A DNA stretch of 64,000 bases from Phocoena phocoena (Eukaryota; Chordata; Mammalia; Artiodactyla; Phocoenidae), in assembly GCF_963924675.1 (NCBI RefSeq), contig NC_089221.1:86858296-86922295 (forward strand). The letters are read 5' to 3'. The notes beneath the pieces are model-generated. The model was not told where the DNA came from and did no database searches. It saw nothing but the letters and a program-made list of their open reading frames with translations. Position numbers and translations under genes: made by a program. This document shows positions 1-11,740 of the stretch, one piece after another (the first letter of the stretch is position 1; each line of letters begins with the position of its first letter).

Positions 1-99
1 ATGTTAATAATGAGGTCCAATGTAAATGAAGTATACGCTTCAACTAAAAGGAAAAAATTGTGGTGCTGGAAACAAAAAATGAAACTCATGTATATATGT

Positions 100-690
100 T
101 TTTGAGACACATAGATAAAATATAAATATGCAGAAAGATTAAATATGAAAGAATGGAAAAAGATCATGCCAACATTTAGCAAAAGAAAGCTTGAAGACCA
201 TATTCATATTACACAAATAGACTTCAAGGAAAGAAACACTATCAATGATATAGATATTTCAAAATGATGACAATTTGCTGGAAAATTGAGATAACTGTCC
301 AAGGTGATGTCTAATACTGTATAGTCTGAAAATGCATGAAGCCCAAAAAAAAAAAAAGATTTATCTGTGTGTAGAAAAAGAAATGCCCTGGATAATCCAA
401 AATTTGTGGAGATTTTGACCTAAATCTATAAAGATAGTAATAAACAACCACTCATGTAAAGAACATACGTTTTAGTAAACATGTAAATGATTTGAACAAT
501 ACACATGGCCATATTGACATATGTAAAATATTACACCAAAAGTATGTAGTATTTTAAAAATATGTATCCTGCATATTCTTTTCAAATTCATAGGGAATAT
601 TTACCAAAATTGACACTATATTGGGCCAAAAAATATTTCTGTTTTCCATGAACATAAAGGAATTAAATTAAACCCCAAAATCAATTTATA
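100..690 (+). mobile_element. Old L1 ORF2 endonuclease-region fragment
   Basis: Degenerate copy of the L1 ORF2 endonuclease coding region in sense orientation. Around 150-265 it follows the usual L1 order (a ggaaaaagatcatgcc block, then an aaaagaaagcttg block), and near 630 a tgggccaaaa block matches the end of the endonuclease domain. Many stops and indels leave no usable frame. It is probably an L1M-age copy; the exact subfamily is not resolvable by eye. Confidence 0.6.
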
Positions 691-699
691 CAAAATTGG

Positions 700-1385
700 G
701 CTATCATTTCCATTTGGGCATATAAAGAGCTTGCAAGTTGTCACTCCCAATCTCACAACAGGAAAAAGGCTGAAGAAGTGAATACTAATAACTCTTTTCA
801 GATCCATGAGAGAAGTTAAGTGGCAGGGCAAACTACTGCCGTGGAATTTGGAAAGGCAGGTGAATACAGATATCTCAGCTTAACAGGAGCAGAGGCTGCT
901 AAAGAGATGGGGGGGGGGGAGCAGCCATCGTGAAATGTGGCGGAAGCATTCTTTTTCTTTATAGCAAAGGCCTACACTCAAGGGAAACTATTTAACCAGA
1001 GCCCTAACCTATATGAGGGAAGGGCAATTAGTCAACTTCATCCTCCTTCAGCCTTCTTTCTGTTACAAAAGTGGAGTGAAAAAAAGGTAAGAAGTGTTCT
1101 TGAAGGTCACATCCCAAGCATTCTAGTTCACTAAGAAAAAAAAGAAAAAAGGTAATCATAAGATTATAGATTATACAGATTATTGTATACCTTACAAGCA
1201 CACCAACAGGACTACAGCATAAGAGAATAAAAATACTGGATTAAAACTGAGAGAGCAGCATGACACATACTCCATTTAAAAAGGAGTTTCTAGGGAAACC
1301 CAAATACAACAGGGGAGACAAAACAATGACATTAGAGGAAATTGAAACCTCTGACATATACAGTGATAGCAAACGTTAAACACAG
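700..1385 (+). mobile_element. Old L1 5'UTR fragment
   Basis: Similar in order and wording to 17200-17680 in this same window, for example the gtttctagg-aaaccc block followed by cctctgaca and agcaaac. Both copies lead into an ORF1-like start, so I read this as an old L1 5'UTR. A 65-codon frame at 937-1134 has no support as a gene. Confidence 0.6.
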
Positions 1386-1840
1386 TTTAACTTGTGGATG
1401 AAAAATTAACCAGTCAATCTAAAAAAGAAATGGAAAACTTTATTCAAGGCAAATTTGAGAATTATAACTCAGGAAGAGCACCTCAGAAAACTCTGCACAG
1501 TCCATAGAAGTCAAAGCACAGCTATGTAAGTTTTTGAGACAGAGGGCTGTACATTAAATGATGTATTATTGACAGTTTACACAACTCAGATATAAGCATC
1601 TTTGTGGCCCCTTACAAGATCAAGAAGGAATGTTATCTTTTAGGGAGCTGTCTTATTGATGCTTAGGAAAATGTTGCTCATTGTGTTTGATCAGGTATTT
1701 CTACCAATGGGGAGGTTTGATTGATGCATAATGCAGATACACAAAATGCACAGTGGGGGGAAAGGGGAGGCCAAAGGACAGAGAAAAATTTTCATGTTTA
1801 ACTTCTTGTCTTGCCATAAAATATAAATTTTATCTCACAA
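1386..1840. other. Unassigned insertion splitting the old L1
   Basis: The related L1 at 17690 runs straight from the agcaaacatttaatg block to cctagccag. Here about 455 bp intervenes before the same cttagccag block resumes near 1845. The intervening DNA has no coding potential and contains a gtgggggg run near 1754. It could be an old LTR or other transposon; I do not recognise the family. Confidence 0.4.
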
Positions 1841-2300
1841 ATCCTTAGCCAGGAAACAGAGAAACCTCACACTAAATGTGTATTTACCTAATTTTTTATT
1901 ACTCAATACACCATATCTGTCTTTCAGCAAAAAATTACAAGACATACTAAAAGGTAGGAAAAACACAGTCTGAAGAGACAAAGGAAGCATCAAGAATCAG
2001 CTATGGGGCTTCGCTGGTGGCACAGTGGTTGAGAGTCCGCCTGCTGATGGAGGGGACACGGGTTCATCCCCCGGTCTGGGAAGATCCCACATGCCGTGGA
2101 GCGGCTAGGCCCGTGAGCCATGGCTGCTGAGCCTGTGTGTCCAGAGCCTGTGCTCCACAATGGGAGAGGGCACAACAGTGAGAGGCCCACGTATCGCAAA
2201 AAAGAAAAAAAGAAAAAAAAAAGAATCAGCTATGGTAGGGATTTTGAAAATATTAGACAAGGAATTTAAAATAACTATGATGAATATGCCAAAGGCTTGA
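1841..2300 (+). mobile_element. Old L1 5'UTR end and ORF1 start, SINE-interrupted
   Basis: Continues the L1 split at 1386. The blocks caaaaaattacaagaca, aagaatcag and aggaatttaaaataact parallel 17765-17910 of this window. A SINE at 2007-2220 interrupts it. Too short and mutated to encode anything. Confidence 0.6.
2007..2220 (+). mobile_element. CHR-type tRNA-derived SINE
   Basis: Starts with a slightly mutated head (ggcttcgctggtggcacagt), has the tRNA-like body with a ggttcatcccc B-box-like block, and ends with an A-rich tail of mixed A and G. Target-site duplications are perfect: aagaatcagctatgg at 1992-2006 and again at 2221-2235. Frames through it on either strand are not genes. Confidence 0.95.
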
Positions 2301-2520
2301 AATCAGCAGGACCCTGTGGGGCTCCTGGGCCCAAAAGCCTTTCTGAGTCCCCCATTTCCTGTTTGTAGGAAACAGGCTTGAGCCTCCATGACCTGAGTTC
2401 CAAAGGGCAGATTCAAGCAGTTTTTAATCAGGGAAGGAAGGGGATGCAGAAGCAAGGGAGAAGCAGTCAAGAAACAATAGTGCAGCCTTGGGGCAGGGTC
2501 CTGGTAGATTACAATTAAAG
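2295..2520. other. GC-richer unassigned segment, possibly LTR-derived
   Basis: A block richer in G and C than its surroundings, starting near tgtggggctcctgggccc and ending where L1 sequence resumes. The composition and abrupt edges resemble a retroviral LTR piece inserted in the L1, but I cannot name a family. Confidence 0.3.
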
Positions 2521-3275
2521 GGTTGAAGAATGGTATACCACACTAACACTAATCCAACAAAGCTGGAGTAGCTAAATTAATTTTAGACAAAACAGACTTC
2601 AGAGCAAGAAAATTTATCAGGGATGATGAGGGGCATTAAATAATAATAAAGGAGTCAATTGTCCAAGTAGATACAATAAACCTTAATGTGTTTGTGCCTA
2701 ACAAGAAAGTGTCAAATATTGGAGGAAAACTGATAGACATGCAAGGGTAAATAGATGAATCTACACATATACAGACACCTGATTTTTGACAAAGGAGCAA
2801 ATGGAATTCAATGGAAGAAAAGATAGTTTTTTAGCAAACAGTGCTAGAATAGCTGGGCATCTGCATACAACAACAAAAAATAAAATCTAGACATAGAATT
2901 TATACCTTTGACAAAGCTGAACTCAAAATGGATCATAGCCCTAAATTTAAAACCCAAAATATAAAACTTCTAGAAGATAACAGAAAAGAAAAGCAACCCA
3001 GTCTGAAAAGGCTACGTACTATATGATTCCAACTAATATTGACATGACAAAAAGACAAAACTATAAAGACAATAAAAGAGATCAGTGAATGTCAGCAGCT
3101 GGGAAGAGTGGAGGAGGGATAAACTGATGAAACACAGTGGATTTTTAGGATAGAGAAATAATTCTGTATGCTACCATAATGGTGGATACATGACATGAAT
3201 TTATGAAAACCCTTAACACTGTACAACAAAATAAGTGAGTCTTAAGGTAAATTTTAGAATTCAGTTAATAAAAAT
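2521..3275 (+). mobile_element. Old L1 ORF2 pieces and 3'UTR
   Basis: 2560-2760 resembles the ORF2 endonuclease region (aaagctggagtagc, then gtcaattgtccaag). From 2765 the sequence jumps to the ORF2 C-terminal region (atttttgacaaaggagcaaa, aaacttctagaagataac). It then runs into a typical old L1 3'UTR (ttttaggatagagaaat, ataatggtggatacatgac, gtacaacaaaataagtgag). A large internal deletion joins the parts. Confidence 0.7.
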
Positions 3276-3279
3276 TAAT

Positions 3280-3880
3280 TAAAAACAACAAAATGAAAAT
3301 AAGTTGTATGTTTGGGAATTAAGAAGTAAACTCTGAATAACCCATGGTCAAAGAAAACAATAAAAACTAAAAAGTAATTTTGACTGAAGAATCATGAAAA
3401 TATTACATATAAAATACATGCAAAGAAAATAAAGCCATGTTTATGAGGAAATTTATTTTAGTACACACTTTATGGTTTATAAAAATAGACCAAGAATAGC
3501 AAGTTAAACCCAGAGTATCTTAAAGGTAGGAAAAAGTAAAGAATATAGGAGAAAATAATAAAAAGGAAAATAAGCATAACACAGAGAGCATCCACAAAGC
3601 CCAAAGTTGGTAATTCGAAGAGAAAGAAAAAAGGGACACTGCTTCAGAGCCCATTCACATTAAAATTAGGTAATAAGATGATATCATGATAAAATATATA
3701 CTATATATTTGAATATTTAATTAAAATGGACAATTCCTAAATAAATTCATTACCAAAATTTAAAAATGGAGAAATAGTAATTTTGATTAATTTTATATCT
3801 GTTGAATAGAACTGAGTATATCGCAAAGGAAAATAAAAACCCAGATAGCATCACTATAAATTTCAAAAAGAAAAATATCA
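3280..3880 (+). mobile_element. Old L1 ORF2 linker/RT-region fragment
   Basis: Degenerate match to the ORF2 region between endonuclease and reverse transcriptase: a ggtaattcgaagagaaag block at 3608 corresponds to the usual trp-phe-glu-lys segment, and aattcctaaataaattcatt near 3730 to the region just before RT. Very diverged; assignment rests on order and partial wording. Confidence 0.5.
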
Positions 3881-3881
3881 A

Positions 3882-3996
3882 CCCAGCTGACACCTTGATT
3901 TTGTACTTCTGGACTCTTGAACTGTGAGAGAATAAATCCCTGTTTTTATGAGCCCCAAAATTTATGGTAATTTGTTACTCCAGACCTAGAAAAGAA
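3882..3996 (+). mobile_element. MLT1-like MaLR LTR, 3' end
   Basis: Carries the characteristic MLT1 3' end in order: cagctgacaccttgat, ttgtacttctggac, ttgaactgtgagag-aataaat, then a degraded gagccccaaaatttatggta. Only the last part of the LTR is present. Non-coding, ancient endogenous retroviral LTR remnant. Confidence 0.7.
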
Positions 3997-4129
3997 ATGT
4001 AGAATTCATGAGGTTTGGAAATATTCTCTGTCTTTATTTAAGTTGCTGTTATATAAACCTTTACTTTGTTTTCTGTCTCTCTCTCTCCCTCACCAACTGT
4101 TATATTTCAAAGACAAAGAGAAAAAAATG

Positions 4130-4352
4130 TCATTTTACACCATGAAAATATTAGATGAAAACATGGGGATTATTATCATCATAACCTCAGAATGAGGAAA
4201 GCTTTCCTAAACAAGATATAAAATTGAACTGCAATAAAAATGATAAATTTGATTACATAATACTTTAAAATTTGCATTTCTTAAAATATCAAGGAGTCCA
4301 AAGTCAAACAATGAATCAGGAAAATATATTTACAACATGCAGGCAAGCACAT

Positions 4353-4390
<38 letters not shown>

Positions 4391-4640
4391 GCACCACTAT
4401 AAACCCTTTTTTAAAAAATGCAAAGCCTTTACATAAATCAGTGTAATAAAAATACCCTATTACAAAAAAAGTTGGTAAATGTCATAACCAGCAAGCTTAC
4501 CAAAAAGAAAAATAACTTAGGAATATGTGAAAACATGATCAACACACTTATGATTCAGTACATTGAAAGTTTTGTAAAGTATAATTCATATCTGTCAGAT
4601 TAATGTTTATGATAACAAGAGGTGGGGGTGAATTTATATA
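4130..4640 (+). mobile_element. Old L1 ORF2 C-terminal-region fragment
   Basis: The order of blocks (ttattatcatcataacctcag, gaaagctttcctaaac, aaatttgattacat) follows the end of ORF2 in old L1 families. A CA microsatellite interrupts it. The 61-codon frame at 4418-4603 lies in this relic and is not a gene. Confidence 0.55.
4355..4392. repeat. (CA)n microsatellite
   Basis: Mostly uninterrupted CA dinucleotides with a few variants at the edges. Likely length-polymorphic. Confidence 0.95.
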
Positions 4641-4845
4641 TATTCTCTCACATATTTTGGTTTGGAAACTTTATGTAGTATAACTTGGTAATGTCCTTCA
4701 AAATTAAAACAACATATACTCTTTTAGTGAGCAATGCTACTTACATGAATTTAGTCCTTACCCACAACTAAGGATTCTGAACTAAAAGATATTCATCACT
4801 ACGTTATGAATTTTTATGTGTGCATAACTATTTTTAAAATTGCTA

Positions 4846-4860
<15 letters not shown>

Positions 4861-4879
<19 letters not shown>

Positions 4880-5072
4880 TGCGGTAAGCAGGCCTCTCAC
4901 TGGTGTGGCCTCTCCCTTTGTGGAGCACAGGCTCCGGACGCGCAGGCTCAGCGGCCATGGCTCACGGGCCCAGCTGCTTCACGGCATGTGCGATCCTCCC
5001 GAACCGGAGAACGAACCCGTGTCCCCTACATCGGCAGGCGGACTCTCAACCACTGCGCCACCAGGGAAGCCC
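4861..5072 (-). mobile_element. CHR-type SINE, antisense
   Basis: Begins with a long T run (the reversed A tail) after a TA repeat, followed by the reverse complement of the SINE body, ending ccaccagggaagccc. Imperfect flanking copies tgctatatat (4841) and tgttatatat (5073) are the probable target duplication. Open frames of 94 and 63 codons across it are SINE artefacts. Confidence 0.92.
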
Positions 5073-5082
5073 TGTTATATAT

Positions 5083-5895
5083 TTTTTTAAGTGATAAAGT
5101 TTAACTATCCAAACGAAGTATTATTAACTTTAGTTTATAATCATAATTCTTTTCTAGCACTTGTTAATAAATAATATGTTTATTAAAATATTCCTAATAT
5201 CTTATTTGATAAGGTGATGATTTTAGGGTAGTGTTTCTTGGAAGGCTTTACAAAATTACAATTTGTTTGACAATGAAATGTATTTCTTCTCAGGGAATAG
5301 AGATATTCTCAAAAGAATAATTTGGAACAGTTAAATATATCTTACAGGTAATTTGAATTGTCTACAAGGACAAATAAAATAAAATTTTATAAACTGCATC
5401 ATGGAAACATAACTAGCCACAATTCCCAGCTGACGATCTAAAAAAAAAAATTACTATCAAGTACTTTTGTAAAAATTCACTAATGGATTCAACTTAACAT
5501 ACATTATAATTTTCCCGATTGTAGCAATTCATCTAAGAATTGGAAATACACTTTAAGCTGTATAATGTATTTAAAATAGTTTTCATTAAGGAATATTTGT
5601 TAAATTGAATTAATAATGTACAAGTATTCCCATAACTTGCAATGGTTGCATATTTTCCTCCAAAGTTCATTAAGAAGTTGTTCACACTTTTGCTATGTAA
5701 ATATTATAAACATTGCTTAAATTCCAATAACTCATCAGAGTTTAATTTAGCTCATCAGAGAGCTATTAGCTTTAAAAGACTATGCTTATTACCATCATTC
5801 AACCTCTAATTCCCAAGTGTTTAGCAGCTACATTGGAGGCCACTGTAGAAATGCTCCCGAAGCCTAGAAGCCTGCCCCTGAACTGAGCTCTCAAA
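5083..5895. other. No recognisable feature
   Basis: AT-rich sequence with no long open frame, tandem repeat or transposon that I can identify. Confidence 0.5.
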
Positions 5896-6070
5896 AGTGT
5901 AATTTTCAACCTTGGATGCACATTACACCCATCTGAGGAGATATTTTCTTTTAAAATCCAATAGCCTTAATTTCAGAACAATTAGAATCTCTGGAGGGGG
6001 TACCAGACATCAGAGATTTTTTTAAAACATCCGTGTTGATTCCAATGCGCAATCGAGTTTGAAAGTGATG
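5896..6070 (+). mobile_element. MER5A-like hAT MITE
   Basis: Typical MER5 sequence in order: tttcaaccttggatgcacatt, a tctgaggag block, attagaatctctgg-aggggg, and a terminal block ttgattccaatgcgc that is roughly the inverted repeat of the start. A short non-autonomous DNA transposon of ancient mammalian age, well diverged. Confidence 0.78.
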
Positions 6071-9000
6071 ACTCTAAAAGGCATTCCTATTTTACACTAA
6101 CCCCTCCTCACTTTCAGAAACCATTGATCTTCTGAAAATTATCATTATTTTTTTCAACATCCAGTTTTCACAGCAACAAGAGACTCCTTGCTATGCCGAT
6201 ACAGTATACATTTGTAGGAACAGGCCATTGATTATCTGAGTATTTTTTTTTTATCTATTGTACCTGCAGTCAAAAGCTACATTTAACTACTGTACATCAA
6301 AGGAATAAAATATTTTGCAACAGTAATCTCAACCTTGGTAATAGTTATAACTAAGTGGTCTTTCACTCCAAGCAAGAAAATTACAACTTCAAACTATTAA
6401 AATCATGATCAGAGTTGAGAAAGAGCATCTGCTTTAGCTTGTGTTAGAATAGCTACTAAATAAACTAGATCCAACTTTCCATTAGCCTTCTTCTGGTCTC
6501 TTGAGTCAAAATAGAATCTACACTTCTCTTATCCACACAGTTTGTGTATTCCCATTCTTATAACACTCACTAAGTCCTTCATTCTCACTTTCACTTCAAT
6601 GTAAAAATAATTATAACCTTTAATTCTCCACTTATATAAAAAATGCTTAATCATCTTCCTTTATATTTCCTATTATTTGCCTTTCCAACTTCTTTTGTCT
6701 CCATTAAATACCTTAAATTCATGCTGTCTAGCCTATATGTCATTCCTCTACTTGTGTTTCTTGCCCATCTGATTCTTCTCTTCTCCACAGTTAAAATAAC
6801 ACTGAATTTACTCTTTTAACAAGGATTAGATTACATTAGAGTAACTATCAAACAAGTTTCATGCTTGTTTCCTCCTAGAGATAAAGAGGAATCTTTGAGG
6901 AAGATCTGCCTCAAAATAATATCTTTGTGATCATCTTTATGAAATATGAGCATTGGCACATGGAGAAGGGAAATCAAACTCTAGGTAGTGCACAGAATAA
7001 AAATGATTCTTTTTGTTTGCAAATGAGGGAGAAACTAAACTCAATTTGCTACATGTTAGGTTATTGGCTACTGTAAGCAAAGAAAAGTAAACAATGCCAA
7101 ACACAAGTTAAAGCAGTAAGGACAGATTTTAATCAGTAATATACTACTGCAATAGAAAAAAACAGTATAGTGTGAACTGAATTCAACTTTGACTTATATA
7201 ATGAGTTGACTGAAGATTTTAAAGGGAGAATGAAGGAATAGGGAGTGGGGTGAGCAGAGCTTGGTGGAGTCAGGGAAGTAAAAAATTACAAAATCAACAA
7301 GAGACAGGCCTTGGTCCATGTGAAAGACATCTGGGTTTTCTAACTGGTGTTTATCTACACCAGGCTCCTATCCTCCCACAGAAACTGAGAGACAGGCACC
7401 CTATTTCCAGCTGTTGGTAACCTTGTGTACAAACAGTAAATTCTGTTGGCAACCTTATGTTTTCTCAGCTGACACTTTAAGGGAAGTAGAGTCATCCTAG
7501 GAATGTGGCCTTGGCTATTAAAAACTGTTCATGTTTGTTCAAGTCTTTATAGGCCAAGATTGAGGCCTAGTCCAGAAAGGGCTCAGAGGAACCTGGCTAC
7601 AGTTTGGTCAAGGAGAGAATCTCACAAATTAGTGAAAAAAATTATCACCCATGGCTGGATCCAGCAGCTCAAATGACTTCATAAATATTAATCTTTCTCT
7701 GCCTCACAGCTCTGTTCCCTTTTGTTTTGGCTTTGCTCCTTTCCTAAGCAAAATGATTCCTCTTGGTGATTCCCTGAGCTCTAAGCTTTTCTAGTCACTT
7801 CAGTAATTCCAATCGAGAAGACCGAGAAGGTCTGCTCCTCTCCTAATCACTCCTCTCCTAATCACTCAAGCAAAAGCTCCAAGAGTTTGACACTGCCTGA
7901 ATCATATTACTCTCTCTCAGCCAAAATACTCTGGGCGAGTATTTTGTGATGTTCTTGTCTGCTGGATTTTGTCACATGACTACCACTGGATCGAGAATTG
8001 TACTTAAATTATGTAGGCTGAGCTTCTACCCTTTCCCTCTGATGGTCACAATGAATATGTTTTATATTTGACAATGCTGGTGTTAAGAGTCAATGCTGAT
8101 GCTGTCAGTATACACTATGGGGTCACTTTCTTTAAAGATTATTTTTATAAAAACATTTTTTTACATAAAATGGAGAATAATTCAGATGGCAAGAAGAAAA
8201 CTAAATCAGGTGCTCTTGACTGTTCCAGAACAGATGTTTCCCAAGACAATTGTCTCCTCCCCAGGGACTATCCCCTTAAACACTGCTACCATTCCCTCCC
8301 ATTCCTATCCACAGTCCCCTGAGTAAGAGGCTCAAAATTTTCTTCCAAATAGTCTCTTATGACAGCCAGATTGTAAACTAGATTGGAATGTCAGTTTCCC
8401 AGCAGAACACCAAGATTCCCAATAGTATAGAGGTTGAATAAATACAATTCATGGCTATAACTTATGTGTTGTCCTCATCCCTCCAAACCTTAGGAGTTCA
8501 ACAAGAATCGATTTTTCCTTCAGAAACATTCTTTAAAAATAGGAGATAAGATTTAAAAATAAATGCTGGGGTTGGAATTAAGAAAATATTATTTTCCTTC
8601 CTTAAGCATATTCTCACACCTGAAAAAAAGGTATTTTTTAAAAATTAAAATCATCTTTTATACAACTTTGTTAAAATTGCCCTCCCACTGTGAACCAACT
8701 TTCTGCAGTAATATTTTTAAAGTGTTCTGGAGCTAGGAATAATATTTAATTATGTGATTATCTTTCATGTGTGTGTAGTTAATTGTCCTTATGTCAAATG
8801 TAAATGATTTTGAACAATAAAAGTAAATGAGTAATGTTCTGGCTGTGAGCAACAGATGTCATGTAGATTTTGATTTCTTAGGCATTTATAAATATTTCTT
8901 TTCAAGTCCAGAAAAGCAATTAGTTAAGATTATAGACTAATAGCCATTCAAATCTAGGTTTAAGAATGAAAAGCAGTATGAATCACAGGACTGCAGAAAA

Positions 9001-9302
9001 GTATTTAGGGAAAAAAAATCACTATACTCATGTACTTTAAAATATATCAAAATACAATTTTTATAAAATATGAATAGCCTAGCTATAATTTCTTAGGAAG
9101 ATTTATGCCACTCTCATATATAAAGCAGTGTCTTTCTCTGCCTCTGACCAATGCCTCATACGTCTTGCACATTGCAGACAATCTGTGTTTATTGAATGGT
9201 GTATATAAGAGTCAGAACAATAATAAGGTTTACTTTACTAGTTTAGTGGGCATTCTCTGTTAGCTGACAGGCATCCGTTCCCCTTTTATTTGAGAAGAGC
9301 AC
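6071..9302. other. No recognisable gene; mostly unassigned
   Basis: Over 3 kb of AT-rich sequence with only short frames (the longest, 84 codons at 8068-8322, overlaps a 77-codon frame and has no recognisable motif). A small tandem copy of ctcctctcctaatcact occurs near 7836-7865 and a perfect hairpin at 7922-7946. 8330-8450 faintly resembles an L2 tail but too weakly to call. Confidence 0.5.
7922..7946. repeat. Perfect 10-bp inverted repeat (hairpin)
   Basis: caaaatactc, a 5-nt loop tgggc, then gagtattttg. The stem is perfect. No promoter, gene end or T run adjoins it, so I assign no function. Confidence 0.9.
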
Positions 9303-9822
9303 TTTATTTTCTTGTTGTGTTAGTTTCTGATATAGAGCAAAGTGATTCAGTTATATATATACATATATATATGTATATATATGTATATATATATTCTTTT
9401 TCATATTCTTTTCCATTATAATTTATTACAAGGTATTGAATATAGTTCCCTATGTTGTACAGTAGGATCTCTTTGTTTATCTGTTTTATATATAGTAGTG
9501 TATATCTGCTAATCCCCAAATCCTACTTTATCCCTCCCCCACCCCTTTTCTCCTTTGGTAACCATAAGTTTGTTTTCTATGTCTGTGAGGCTGTTTCTGT
9601 TTTTTTAAAATAAGTTCATTTGTATCATGTTTTAGATTCCACATATAAGTGATATCATATGGCATTTGTCTTTCTCTTTCTTACTTAACTTCACTTAGTA
9701 TGATAATCTCCAGGTCCATTCATGTTGCTGCAAATGGCATTATTTCATTCTATTTTATGGCTGAGTAGTATTTCATTGTATATATGTACCACATCTTTTT
9801 CCATTCTTCTGTTGATGGACAT
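9303..9822 (-). mobile_element. L1 3'UTR, antisense
   Basis: Reverse complement of an artiodactyl-type L1 3' end: agcaaagtgattcag near 9337, then tagttccctatgttgtacag, taaccataagtttg, attccacatataagtgat and ggctgagtagtatttcattg. It stops abruptly at 9822, where the next L1 piece lies in the opposite orientation. Confidence 0.88.
9345..9393. repeat. (TA)n-rich low-complexity run
   Basis: Alternating TATA, CATA and GTATA units inside the antisense L1 3'UTR. This is the normal AT-rich stretch of this L1 3'UTR, expanded. Confidence 0.85.
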
Positions 9823-10082
9823 TAAAGACAACCTGCTGAATGGAAGAAAATATTTGCAAATGATGAAGCTGACAAGGGCTTAATTTCCAAAATATACAGA
9901 CAGCTCATATAACTCAACAACAAACAAATAAACAACCCAATTGAAAAATGGGCAGAAGACCTAAATAGACATTTCTCCAAACAAGGCATACAGATGGCCA
10001 AAAGGCACATGAAAATATGCTCAGCATTGCTAATTACAAGAGAAATGCAAACCAAAATTACAGTGAGATACCATCTCACACT
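9823..10082 (+). mobile_element. L1 ORF2 C-terminal segment, inverted relative to flanks
   Basis: Sense-strand ORF2 sequence: gaagaaaatatttgcaaatg, gacctaaatagacatttctc, gagaaatgcaaaccaaaat. Both neighbours (9303-9822 and 10083-11740) are antisense L1. The same ORF2 region is also present antisense at 10241-10429, so the two form an inverted repeat. See the findings. Confidence 0.88.
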
Positions 10083-11740
10083 GGAAACTCTATTTTTAGT
10101 TTTTTAAGGAACTTTCATACTGTTCTCATAGTGACTGCACCAATTTATATTCCCATCAGTAGTGTAGGAGGGTTCCCTTATCTCCACACTCTCTCCAACA
10201 TTTATTAATTGTAGACATTTTGATGATGGCCATTCTGACTGGTGTGTGGTGATACCTCATTGTAGTTTTGACTTGCATTTCTCTAATAATTAGAGATGTT
10301 TAGCATCTTTTCATATGTCTCTTGGCCATCTGTATATCTTCTTTGGAGAAACATCTATTTGTATATTTTGGAAGTTAAGCCCTTGACAGTCACATTATTT
10401 GCAAATATTTTCTCCCAGTCCATAGGTTGTCTTTTCACTTTGTTGTTTTGTTGTTGGTTTGGTGCTGTGCAAAAGCTTATAAGTTTGATTAGGTCCCATT
10501 TCCTTATTTTTGCTTTTGTTTCTATTGCATTGGGAGACTCACCTAAGAAAACATTGCTACCATTTATGTCATAGAACGTTTTGCCTATGTTCTTTTCTAG
10601 GCGTTTTATGGTGTCATGTCTTATATTTAACTCTTTGAGCCATTTTGAGTTTATTTTTGTGTATGGTGAGAGGGTGTGTTCTAATGTCATTGATTTACAT
10701 GTGGTTGTCCAGCTTTCCCAACACCACTTGTCAAAGAGAATGTCTTTTTCCCATTGTATATTCTTGCCTCCTTTGTCAAAGATTAATTGATGGTAGTTGT
10801 ATGGGTTTATTTCTGGTCTCTATTCTGTTCCATTGATCCATATGTCTGTTTTTGTGCCAATATCACACTGTTTTGATTACTTTAGCTTTGTAGTATTGTC
10901 TGAAGTCTGAGAAGGTTATACCTCCACCTTTGTTCTTCTTCCTCAGGATTTCTTTGACGATTCTGGTCTTTTATGGTTCCATATAAATTTTAGGATTGTT
11001 TGTTCTAGTTCTGTGAAAAATGCCATGGATAATTTGATAGGGATACATTAAATCTATAGGTTGCTTTTGGTATTATGGCCATTTTAACAATATTAATTCT
11101 TCCAATCTAACAGCATGGGATATCTTTCTATTTCTTTGTCATCTTCAGTTTCCTTTATCACTGTTTTATAGTTCTTAGCATGTAAGTTTTTCACTACCTT
11201 GGTGAGGTTTATTCCTAAGTATTTTATTTTTTATGCAATTGTTAAAGTTTTTTTTTTTTTTACTTTCCCTTTCTGATATTTTGTTTTTAGTGTAAAGAAA
11301 TGCAACCGATTTCTGTATATTGATCTTGTATCCTGTTACCTTACTGAATTTATTTATCAGTTCTAATAGTTTTTGTGTGGGGTCTTTAGGGTTTTCTATA
11401 GGTAATATCATGTCATCTGCATATATTGACACTTTTACCTTTTCCTTTACAATTTGGATATCTTTTATTTCTTTTTCTTGTCTGATTGCTGTGGCTCGGA
11501 CTTCCAATATTATGTTGAAGAAAACTGGTGAGAGTAAGCATCCTTGTCTTGTTCCAGATCTTAGTAGGAAGGCTTTCAGCTTCTCACCATGGAATATTAT
11601 TTTGGCTGTGGGTTTGTTATAAATATCTTTTATTATGTTAAGATATGTTCCCTCTATTCCTACTTTGGTATGAGTTTTTATCATGAGTGGATGTTGAATT
11701 TTATCAAATGCTTTTTCTGCATCTATTGAGATTACTTACT
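10083..11740 (-). mobile_element. L1 ORF2 (reverse transcriptase to C-terminus), antisense
   Basis: Reads on the minus strand from the RT domain near 11740 down to the C-terminal region at 10083. The 5' part of the element is absent, as in a 5'-truncated or rearranged L1. Relative to a continuous L1 its low-coordinate end stops about 170 bp short of where 9822 begins; the inverted piece sits in that gap. Confidence 0.88.
11175..11684 (-). pseudogene. L1 ORF2 reverse-transcriptase palm fragment with YADD intact
   Basis: A 169-codon frame on the minus strand. It contains [16 protein letters not shown] (RT motif B region) and IYADDMIL (the catalytic Asp-Asp motif C), followed by the conserved [16 protein letters not shown] segment. 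In family terms this is the palm of L1 reverse transcriptase. It lacks the endonuclease, the first catalytic Asp region and the C-terminus, so it cannot be active. Lys runs near the end mark an A-run slippage region. Confidence 0.85.

Noticed and set aside
1386..1840. Candidate complete LTR inserted in the old L1
   Set aside because: No matching terminal words or target duplication could be shown, so it is left as unassigned.
9345..9393. AT-rich cruciform or replication origin candidate
   Set aside because: It is the normal TATA-rich part of this L1 3'UTR; a similar run occurs at 61621-61645.
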